A program made the translations under genes and the position numbers. Under the pieces are notes generated by a model, which was given only the letters and a program-made list of their open reading frames with translations, searched no databases and was not told the DNA's origin. From positions 72,243,910 through 72,307,909 of the forward strand of contig CM043960.1 in NCBI GenBank assembly GCA_014529385.2: DNA of 64,000 nucleotides, in the 5' to 3' direction. Every line of letters starts with the position of its first letter. Position 1 is the first letter of the stretch. Origin of the DNA: Adiantum capillus-veneris (Eukaryota > Streptophyta > Polypodiopsida > Polypodiales > Pteridaceae). Below are positions 57,243 to 64,000 of this stretch, piece by piece.

Positions 57243-57725
57243 GCTACGATTTTCATTTTAAAATCATTTTCCAATTCGGATTGGAACTTTGTGTAAAAAA
57301 TTCATCAAAATAGGGTCCATTTCTGGCAGCAAAAGTCTTCATGTGGTCCCCTTAGCCTATACTTTCATTTGATTCCAAAGGACACCTCATGCCATATGAA
57401 AGCATGACATTGCTCCTTGACAAAGTTTTATAATCATGCTTGCAATAATTCATTAAAATAAGTGTATCTTTTAAATCATGCCACCTAGTGTCCCACTAGG
57501 ATATGATTCCCCCCTAGTAGCTATTTAAAAAGAAATATAAGAAAAATATAAAAAATACATAGAATATATATATATATTGGAGTTTACCCTAGATATAGGA
57601 TCTAGCTAGGGTGTGAGATGATAATGAGATAGTAGAAATAAAGAATCAATGCTTTTTGCCCCAAGTTAAAGAGACCGAGCTATTGATGCTTTTCCCATAG
57701 TATATTCTGATGGTAAAGTCAGAGA

Positions 57726-58430
57726 GCAAGAATAGGGCTTGGGAGGGAAACTTCTCATCTCTTCACTTCTCTCATATCTACATTTCTCACATACTATCCT
57801 AGATGAATAACCCACATGATGATCATTTCTATCGCTTTCACTCTGTACGATCTATTAGAATTAACGTATGGATTAGCCGTAAAATACACTTTCAACAACG
57901 TATAGTGTTTCTCTTCAGCCCTGAAAGACTCAATGAAATACTTCTATCACCGGATCCCATCATACTACCTCTCATAGACTATAATTTTTCTTTTGATGTA
58001 AGCGTAGTTATCTTGCTATGAACCAAGAGGATTTGTACACACAATTAATCCCAATCACTAGACAAAATATATATATTATGGTAAGCACAAAACTACAATT
58101 CCAAAGAACAATTCGTAGCCTATTGGTCAGCCAAGATTGAATGCCATTAACTCATCCATTAACCCTTTCATATTACCCATGATACGATATGACCATAGCC
58201 TTGATGTTTTCATCTTCTTATTGTTTTGACATTCTCTTTTGCGTTCTTTCTTTGTGTGTGTGAGTGCAAGAGAGAAAGAGTGAGTCTTCTTTGATTGCAC
58301 TTCTTTCCAAACCCTAGTCTTCATAGCATCTATGGTTTAACTCCTTCATATAGTTTTTGTTGAGTTCTCTCACAAACTCTCACAGCCATAAGCCCGGTGC
58401 TTTCCTGGCAAGACCGCAAATTTCTCGACA
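57726..58430 (-). repeat. Inverted repeat arm 2 (about 705 bp)
   Basis: Reverse complement of 55869-56574. Ends TTTCTCGACA at 58430, where arm 1 has TTTCTTGACA in the same orientation. It replaces the start of the 5' LTR. Confidence 0.9.
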
Positions 58431-58615
58431 ACGTCGAGCTGCAAGAAGGGACCCTTATCAACGAGGGCTTCATGGGCAAGGTCCGGGAAGGTGATGACAA
58501 TCACACGGGTACATCTGACATGAAGGCTAAAGATGGGGCCGAGGTGATTGCGAAGTCGTTGCATGAAAGCAAGGATTGGGCTAGAACGAAGTTGAAGTCC
58601 TCATTGTCTCTCTCT
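58431..58615 (+). pseudogene. Coding-like GC-rich fragment, unrecognised
   Basis: The plus strand is open and reads VELQEGTLINEGFMGKV, REGDDNHTGTSDMKAK and DGAEVIAKSLHESKDWARTK before dissolving into (CT)n. Base composition is unlike the AT-rich surroundings, as in the neighbouring gene fragments. It may be a captured exon; no family was recognised. Confidence 0.35.
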
Positions 58616-58654
58616 CTCATTGAGCTTTTCTCTTTCTCTAAAGAAAACTCTATG

Positions 58655-58682
58655 AAAGAGTCTGCGCCGGCGCGGACTCTTT
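58655..58682. repeat. GC-rich foldback, copy 1
   Basis: A 28-bp palindrome centred on TGCGCCGGCGCG with one mismatch, between (CT)n-rich and (GA)n sequence and followed by GAGAGAGTTTTT. See copies at 59912-59941 and 60173-60202. Confidence 0.85.
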
Positions 58683-58723
58683 GAGAGAGTTTTTAAATTT
58701 TTTTTTAAAGAGAGAGAGAGAGA

Positions 58724-58754
<31 letters not shown>

Positions 58755-58755
<1 letters not shown>

Positions 58756-59148
58756 AAGAGCGATCAATACCGGTTTTTCTTCCACAACCACACGCTCACA
58801 ACCATTAATCTCAAGCTTAAATTATTGAAGTAGACGTTGGATTTCTGGCAAAGAGGCATTTGCTCCAATAGCATGAACAACTTTTCTCTCACATCGTGTG
58901 TGCAATATCTGCTAAGAGCGTTTCATTTTGCCAACAACAAACTCGCCAAGCTTCTCTCCCGCATCCAATGTCACTGGGATGCCCTTGTGCACCCACACGG
59001 CTAGCTTGCTTGGAATGCCAGCCACCCCTTCACCTCCACCCTCTTCAATGGAGAGTTCCACAACACTAGTGTTCTTGACTCCTCCATTGGCAGTGAGTTG
59101 CATGAGAGGGTGTGCATGAAAACTTGAACCTCGACAGGCTACCAACTT
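58755..59148 (-). pseudogene. Captured coding-like fragment, unrecognised
   Basis: The minus strand reads LVACRGSSFHAHPLMQLTAN, NTSVVELSIEEGGG, PSKLAVWVHKGIPVTLDAGE and KLGEFVVGKMKRS, then TAG, then ERKVVHAIGANASLPEIQRL, then TAA, then EINGCERVVVEEKPVL, all in one frame for about 130 codons with two stops. The regular protein-like composition suggests a former gene. The family was not recognised, and no transposase motif is present. Confidence 0.45.
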
Positions 59149-59185
59149 AGCCTCCTTGGTGGCTTGGCATCATCTTAGTTATGAT

Positions 59186-59293
59186 CAGAGCTCTCTCTCT
59201 CTCTCTCTCTCTCTAAGAGTCTCAGGGTCCATGCCTCTCTCCTTCACCCCTCTCTCAGACTCTCATAGTCTCAACCTCTTTCATAGAATTTAG

Positions 59294-59342
<49 letters not shown>
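59186..59342. repeat. Two (CT)n tracts
   Basis: (CT)n at about 59189-59212 and 59297-59342. Confidence 0.9.
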
Positions 59343-59343
<1 letters not shown>

Positions 59344-59504
59344 ATAGTGGCCTTAATTTCTATAGCGAGCACTTTACCTTTCACAATGTCATCTTCCATC
59401 ACCTTTCATAAATTATACTACAACAGAGAACAACTTCATTTGCGTGAAGACAATTTGCTCACCACCTGTCATCTCTACTAACTTGGTTGAATGTGTGCGC
59501 CACT

Positions 59505-59767
59505 GTGCAAAGTAGAATAAAAAAGGATGCGAACTCAATGTACATTGCCTTGCATGGTGCAAGATAACAGGAATCGCAATGCTCCCAATCGCAGAAAACC
59601 CAGTTCGGAATATGGCAGCATCAGCCCAGTCTCTTCCATCTTATCAACGTTAGGATTGTCAGCATGGGCCACCAGTTATTGTAAATAGCACATGCCAAAA
59701 CTTGCATGAGAGCACCAACAAAGAGCATGAGAGCTAGACCAACAAGCATCTGAATGTTCATCGCCAT
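59505..59767 (-). pseudogene. VPS55: VPS55-family gene fragment (captured)
   Basis: The ATG at 59767 opens a hydrophobic segment (VGLALMLFVGALMQ) followed by VLACAIYNNWWPML at about 59698-59657, the hallmark of the VPS55 / OB-R-GRP family of small endosomal membrane proteins that act in vacuolar sorting. After that the segment with the next transmembrane helix is missing and the frame changes, resuming with FRTGFSAIGSIAIPVILHHA (about 59613-59554) and, after another shift, MYIEFASFF (about 59540-59514). The real proteins are about 130-140 residues with four helices; only two to three parts remain. Whether the gap is a deletion or an imprecise intron loss cannot be told. It is a pseudogene inside the CACTA element. 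Confidence 0.8.
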
Positions 59768-59830
59768 TTTTCACCCCCCGCATTGCAGACAAAGATAGAA
59801 GGAGATCGTGCTACATCTCTCTCTCATGCA

Positions 59831-59894
<64 letters not shown>

Positions 59895-60133
59895 AATATC
59901 TCTCTATATATGAAGGAGTCCGAGCCGGCGCGGACTCCTTCAGAGAGGTTTTTTTTATACAGAAGGAGAGGATGGCCATTATTCACCTCTCGCATTGCAG
60001 ACAAATTAGACAAAAGGTACGACTTAGAGAGATCATGCTACGCTTCTCTCTCATTGTCATTTTTCACCTTCCGTGTTGTAGACAAATACAGAAGGCATAA
60101 CTTAGAGAGATCACTCTACGTTTCTCTCCCATA
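59764..60133. repeat. Three copies of the VPS55 start-flanking sequence
   Basis: A unit of about 65-75 bp (plus: TTTTTCACC...GCATTGCAGACAAA...GAGATCRTGCTAC..TCTCTC) occurs at 59764-59826, 59975-60050 and 60055-60133. The first overlaps the VPS55 fragment start. Foldback copy 2 lies between the first and second. Confidence 0.78.
59912..59941. repeat. GC-rich foldback, copy 2
   Basis: GAAGGAGTCCGAGCC facing GGCGCGGACTCCTTC, one mismatch, followed by AGAGAGGTTTTTTTT. A (CT)n tract (59831-59888) precedes it. Confidence 0.87.
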
Positions 60134-60143
60134 TTGCACTCCT

Positions 60144-60218
60144 CTCTCTCTATCTCTATAAAAAAAATCTCTGAAGGAGCCCGCGCCGGCGTGGACTCCT
60201 TCAGAGAGTTTTTTTTAT

Positions 60219-60262
<44 letters not shown>
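60144..60262. repeat. GC-rich foldback, copy 3, with extended arms
   Basis: The core at 60173-60202 extends outward: (CT)n-CTATAAAAAAAATCTCTGAAGG on the left mirrors CCTTCAGAGAGTTTTTTTTATAG-(GA)n on the right, giving arms of about 45 bp or more. It is the best preserved of the three. Confidence 0.87.
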
Positions 60263-60263
<1 letters not shown>

Positions 60264-60922
60264 ACATACTTCAGTGGTTGCCTATTCGTGTGCAACTGGC
60301 AACCAGCTGTGTTGTGTTCTTGTGAGAACTACGAGCAGTTGTGTGATTAAGTAAATAAAGTATCTCAATTTGTGAGAGCCTAAAAAAGTACATCGTGAGT
60401 GTTAATTCAGTTGTCGTGGTCTACGATTCCCAATCTGCTCCACCCCCGTGCCTAGGAGGGGTAGTGTCGTAACAAGTTGATGTAATGTTACGATCAATTG
60501 ATCACTTAGATGTTGAATTTAGGTGCAGCCAACACAAAACAATGTATACATTTACAACCTTAACATATATATGTGTGTATATATATATATCTGTTTATGC
60601 ATGTATGTAGGCATTAAGTACGGGAGCATAGCATCCGAAGGTTAAACGCTTCCTCTTGGGTATAGTCCTTTTTTAATCATGGCGTTGCGGTCATTGATCC
60701 ACTCATGCATGGATTATCACAACGTACCTTTGGTTTTACCACGGTTGAGACTGCAATGATATCTAAAGAGGTGCAGTTGACCTTTGGCACTACTAGCCTC
60801 TACTTAGGTCTACTAGTATGTATATGTATCTACGTGTTTGTGTGGTAATATACTTGTGTACGTATATTTAGATGAGTGAGTAGGGTGAAAAACTTAATCT
60901 TATATTGCTCTTTGTAATGTAG
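60263..60922. other. No gene seen; leader region of the second CACTA ORF
   Basis: Contains a (TA)n/TG patch near 60562-60610. No motif recognised. Any upstream exons or promoter of the ORF that starts at 60923 would lie here. Confidence 0.45.
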
Positions 60923-61650
60923 ATGTCTGACAACAAACCGACTGGTGAGGAGCAGCCAGCTGGCTCTTCTTTTGGTTGGTTCACATCTCAGGTGGGCTCC
61001 CACCCGGGGTGGACATCGCCTCCAGTGGACTCGAGTCTTGAGTCGGTGAGAAAAAGCAAAGAAATAAATAATGTTTCTACGTAGTTAACCATAAACCATG
61101 AGTGTCATAGGTTTTTTTTTTTGGTTATTTGTAGGCATGGCCATCGTACACCTACCCTTCTTAGATTCCTGCACCGGTCGTAGATCCTGACTTACAATGG
61201 GCTATCTCTTTACGAGAGCAGTACCTCCGTTCGACGGAGGATTTGTTTGGCCGCTACACTCCACAGCAGCTTGTGACCTACGGCATTTCTCCGCAGACTA
61301 CACCATGGGGGAGTCTGGGAGGGACTCCTTACCTATAGAGCCTCGCACCGACGACACCTCCCTCTACTCTCCCTTCCATTCGTCCTATTCCTATTCCATC
61401 GTAGGGTCCTACTCCCATGGCGTCAAAGGGTCCTACGCCACTCCATTCCACTCCAGCTTTGCCAGAACATCGTCGACGGACTTCCTTTGGCAGTGCGCGT
61501 CGATGCTCGTCTCAGGGCAACGAGCACCATGAGAGACGAAGCGGTGATGGATCTTGTGGTTTCACATGTTTTGGTAGTGGCGGGGGAACAGAGTCCCCGC
61601 TTTCAGAGCGTGTCCCTGGGGGATTCACCATGGAAAACTTACCACACCAT

Positions 61651-62269
61651 GTAAGTGCAGGGGAGAGGGGTTCTTTTACAAGTTATAGAAGCGTATAAGT
61701 TAGGGGCAGGCCCCTAATAATTTATCTCTCAAGATTAAAAATAAGGGAGGGGTGTATCATATTTTGGGGGGGAGGGGGAGGGGGGCGAACCTCACCGGGG
61801 TTGATTACTTGTAACGATTGGTCAACGATGTGCATTAGAACTCAAACGAATTTAGGGGAAGTTTTTTATCAGGTCACATATCAAATTTTGCATCAAGCCG
61901 GTCATAGATAAGGGCTGATTTGGTTACACTAGCTTTGGATGGGTTAGAATTGGACGAGTAGCCAGAGTGCAAGCTGATCGGGGACATAGTTTGAAAGTCA
62001 AACTAGGACATATTGAGGGTACATCTAGTTATCAATGGAAGTGGTTCCTTAGTACGTTTCCAATCACTATGCTACACACTCTTTGACTAGTTTTACTCAA
62101 TTAGATTATGTAAGACCTAAATTTTATATGTAAGATAGAGGTATGATAGTTTTCTTTATTGATTTGTCGTATAAACATAGAAATGGGGGTTATATTCCCT
62201 AAGATGAGTTGTATATAGGGGTTTTATCAGAGCTCTTTGCTCGTAGGTGGCATTCCGTTTTGTATATAG
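61651..62269 (+). other. Long intron or unassigned part of the second CACTA ORF
   Basis: Starts with GTAAGTGCAG after exon 2. Contains a G-rich run (61764-61786). No coding block recognised until about 62270, where a possible acceptor TTTGTATATAG stands. Confidence 0.5.
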
Positions 62270-62805
62270 AGTGAATCCCCTAGGAGCGTGTCGCCCCTGA
62301 CGTAGATGATGAGGATACTGACACACACGTGTCAGACATGCATGGATGCTACTACAGGGTTAAATATGGTGGGGAGGTTGATTTCTCCACAGCATAGGGT
62401 AGGGAATTTCGACGCCATCTACAAATTCTTATACATTCAACGTATAAGAAATGTCTTATAAAATTCATAGACCAACTGTCCGATCATGCACGGTACATTG
62501 AGGACCCTCTGTTAGATAGATTTCCAAACACCCACGATCAACGTTTTTCACAACAATGGTTTGAGGGCTACATGAAGAAATTTCTAAAAAACAAGCAGCC
62601 AACTAGGTCAAAGATCCAGATAGGAGTTACCACGGTGGCAACATGGCAGACGCGGAGTGGGAGTGGGCAATTCAAGAGAAGAGCGACAACCTGCGACGGG
62701 CTCATCATATAGACAACAACGCGAGGATCGTGCAAGACAAACTCCCACGCACTATGGCTCAGGAGACAAGGGAGCTTGGAATGATAAATATGTAAGATTA
62801 TTTGA

Positions 62806-62930
62806 ATTATAACATCGATCGTTGATTATAAAGATTGTAGTTGATAATTTGGTATTGTAGTTGATAATTATAACATCGATCGTTGATTATAAAGATTGTA
62901 GTTGATAATTTGGTATTGTTATTGCTAACT
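62806..62930. repeat. Tandem duplication of about 60 bp in an intron
   Basis: TATAACATCGATCGTTGATT followed by AAAGATTGTAGTTGATAATT occurs twice, starting near 62808 and 62869, inside the intron that begins at 62792. Confidence 0.88.
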
Positions 62931-63405
62931 TAGGAAAATGTCACTCTCTCTCAACCAACCAGAGAGATGGTCAAGTATCGGGAGAAACATATAGAATTTG
63001 ATACTTGGCAATGGTTGTTTGAAAACAACCACATCTCTCGCGAGCAATTCGACGCGGCGGTTGGACCACTACAAGCGGTAAGTTTAAACAAGTAATTTTG
63101 TATCAATTGTTTTGAGCTGTGGATAATTGTTTAATTTGGTTTGGGTTTACGTAGAGTCAAAGTGATCCAACATACCTGCCTCTAGACAACGACGAGGATT
63201 AGATAAAAAAATGTTTTGTCAAAACTTTCGTAAAGTCCCAATGTGGCACAATGTATATACAACTATTTACTTTTTATTGTAACTTTTTTAAATAGTTGAT
63301 CTTCTACATTTTTACTTGTCAAGGTAAAGTAAATTCAATTTCAGTTCTTTGGTATTTTTTATACTTTTCCAAAAAACAATTGATGTCTTATTGTTTTTAT
63401 GCAGG

Positions 63406-63460
63406 TCAAAAATAAAGGTGCTCATTTGGGCCACCCACAAATGAGCACCTTTATTTTTGA
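63406..63460. repeat. Perfect 23-bp hairpin with 9-base loop
   Basis: The arm 63406-63428 (TCAAAAATAAAGGTGCTCAT plus TTG) is exactly complementary to 63438-63460, with loop GGCCACCCA. It lies just inside the right subterminal cluster of the CACTA element and downstream of the second ORF. Confidence 0.93.
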
Positions 63461-63467
63461 ACTGGCG

Positions 63468-63592
63468 TTTAGCGGTAATAGCAGCGGCAAAGGTCGCGAT
63501 AATAGCAACAGGTATATTGCCGCGACTATTACCGCGCTTATTGTTGACAAACCACTACCACGTTCATAGCCGCGGTTATTGCCGCCCACACA
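63468..63592. repeat. Right subterminal motif cluster
   Basis: Contains AGCGGTAATAGCAGCGG, GCGATAATAGC, ATTGCCGCGACTATTACCGC and GCCGCGGTTATTGCCGCC, variants of the motif cluster at 49818-49895 in both orientations. Confidence 0.75.
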
Positions 63593-63657
63593 AATTTTTC
63601 TCTCTCCTTTTTCCTTTGTTTTTCCGCTGCAATGTTGGTGGTTTTTGACAACTCCTC

Positions 63658-63665
63658 TTATAGTG
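63658..63665 (-). repeat. CACTA right terminal inverted repeat
   Basis: Reads CACTATAA on the minus strand, followed on the plus strand by the GAT target duplication (63666-63668). Confidence 0.8.
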
Positions 63666-63668
63666 GAT

Positions 63669-63882
63669 GTAAGGGAATGTGTAAATGCAAGGTTCCGATA
63701 GTGGGACGATGGTGATGACCAGAAGTTTGGAGGCAATGGTGATAAGGAGCAGAAGCTGTGCTAATGAGAGCGATCTAGAGATAGGGAGCGCGATAACATG
63801 GGATCAAGGATAGGCTATACTTTTTTGGAGCTAGTCGGAGGGTATCTTGAAAATAAATTAATGAATAAGTGTAGAATAGACC
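63669..63882 (+). repeat. Dispersed repeat, copy B right part
   Basis: Matches 41917-42131 of copy A (GTAAGGGAATGTGTAAATGC to GTGTAGAATAGACC). Together with 47926-49699 it forms one repeat copy split by the CACTA element. Confidence 0.88.
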
Positions 63883-64000
63883 CCGATATGTAGTAGTATG
63901 TATATTGTGTGTGTAAAATGAGTGAGAGAAGGGGTATTTATATAGGTTTTTCAAACTAGGCATTTGCTTAAGCTATCTACTGCCAGCTTGCATAAGCTTC
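63883..64000. other. No features seen at window end
   Basis: No gene or repeat recognised in the last 118 bp. Confidence 0.4.

Larger units (their letters stand above)
55869..57725 (-). repeat. 5' LTR of the nested element
   Basis: The 3' end reads TTTCTTGACA on the minus strand. TATAAAAG at 57049-57056 (minus) is a probable core promoter. The upstream part 57243-57719 matches the 3' LTR. The first 150 bp expected from the 3' LTR are replaced at 57726 by an inverted copy of the LTR's own 3' part. Confidence 0.7.
52818..58430 (-). mobile_element. LTR retroelement without polymerase, nested in the CACTA
   Basis: On the minus strand: 5' LTR (55869 to about 57725, with an inverted LTR piece to 58430), primer site, gag-like start, one long acidic ORF to 53557, polypurine tract and 3' LTR (53479 to 52818, truncated at the GA-rich block). 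No protease, RT, RNase H or integrase motif was seen between the LTRs. That is the plan of a large non-autonomous element that relies on a partner for enzymes. Confidence 0.72.
60923..63202 (+). pseudogene. Second CACTA ORF, spliced, with several TAG stops
   Basis: Exon 1 (60923-61045) starts MSDNKPTGEEQPAGSSF and ends at GTGAG. Exon 2 (61135-61650) follows TTGTAG, reads AWPSYTYPS and EQYLRSTEDLFGRYTPQQLV then a proline-rich stretch, and ends at GTAAGT. Exon lengths of 123 and 516 keep the frame. TAG codons at 61162, 61336 and 61402 interrupt exon 2. A later exon (about 62270-62791) reads DDEDTDTHVSDMHGCYYRVK, has TAG at 62395, then FIDQLSDHARYIEDPL and, after a frameshift near 62630, NMADAEWEWAIQEKSDNLRR. 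The last exons (62934-63077 and 63155-63202) read YREKHIEFDTWQWLFENNHI and end YLPLDNDED with TAG at 63200. It is probably the accessory (TNPA- or Transposase_24-like) protein, judged from place and layout rather than a sure domain match. Confidence 0.62.
49700..63665. mobile_element. CACTA (En/Spm) transposon, 13,966 bp, non-autonomous
   Basis: Left end CACTATGAAA, right end (reverse complement) CACTATAAGA, flanked by GAT on both sides and by the two halves of a repeat found uninterrupted at 40046-42131. Subterminal clusters of GCGGTAATA/TATTACCGC-type motifs lie near both ends. Inside are a TNP2-like transposase remnant (minus), a second spliced ORF (plus), a MITE, a nested LTR element, gene fragments including VPS55, and foldbacks. 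Only the C-terminal half of the transposase was found, so it cannot move itself but may be mobilised in trans if its ends are recognised. Confidence 0.9.

Noticed and set aside
58655-60210. GC-rich hairpins with T runs as bacterial-type terminators
   Set aside because: The context is plant nuclear transposon DNA; the arms extend into (CT)n/(GA)n and there is no upstream bacterial gene.

Overview
This is plant nuclear DNA from a large, repeat-rich genome. The evidence is Ty3 chromoviruses with chromodomains, Ty1/copia elements primed by initiator-Met tRNA, a plant-type LINE, a CACTA (En/Spm) DNA transposon with spliced coding parts, canonical GT-AG introns, and very many (CT)n/(GA)n and poly-G/poly-C tracts. 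No intact host gene was found. Species cannot be fixed from the sequence; only the lineage 'land plant' is supported. Almost every long reading frame belongs to a mobile element, and most carry stops, frameshifts or lost catalytic residues.

Left part (1-25.9 kb): nested LTR retrotransposons. A minus-strand chromovirus (E1, 1-11012, its 3' LTR lying off the window) is split by a copia element (3254-8566, target duplication TGCTC). A second copy of the E1 family (E2, 11584-13125) keeps only its 3' LTR, polypurine tract and chromodomain end. A third copy (E3, 14057-23827) is split in its gag by a complete plus-strand chromovirus (E4, 14142-21848, two 1510-bp LTRs, duplication GGTCG). A different chromovirus remnant (E5) follows at 23828 with integrase, chromodomain and LTR start.

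Middle (25.9-47.9 kb): old, decayed DNA. It holds copia fragments (27-31.6 kb), a retropepsin-like fragment (32.4-32.8 kb), diverged tandem and foldback repeats, simple repeats, a dispersed repeat (40046-42131), a 5'-truncated LINE (42215-44701) and a tandem duplication of a chromovirus tail (45.0-47.7 kb).

Right part (47.9-63.9 kb): the most informative region. A second copy of the 40-42 kb repeat is interrupted by a 13,966-bp CACTA element (49700-63665). It has CACTAT termini, a 3-bp duplication GAT, similar subterminal motif clusters at both ends, and an uninterrupted paralogous site at 41911-41920. It contains the C-terminal half of a TNP2-like transposase (minus), a second spliced ORF (plus, several TAG stops), a Tourist-like MITE, a nested LTR element that has a long acidic ORF but no polymerase, a 705-bp near-identical inverted repeat made from LTR sequence, a captured VPS55-family gene fragment, and three copies of a GC-rich foldback.

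As a system, nothing here looks autonomous. The layout records serial insertion (E1 family, then copia and E4 into it; dispersed repeat, then CACTA, then LTR element and MITE into the CACTA) and decay dominated by CAG-to-TAG type stops, as expected if silenced copies lose methylated cytosines.
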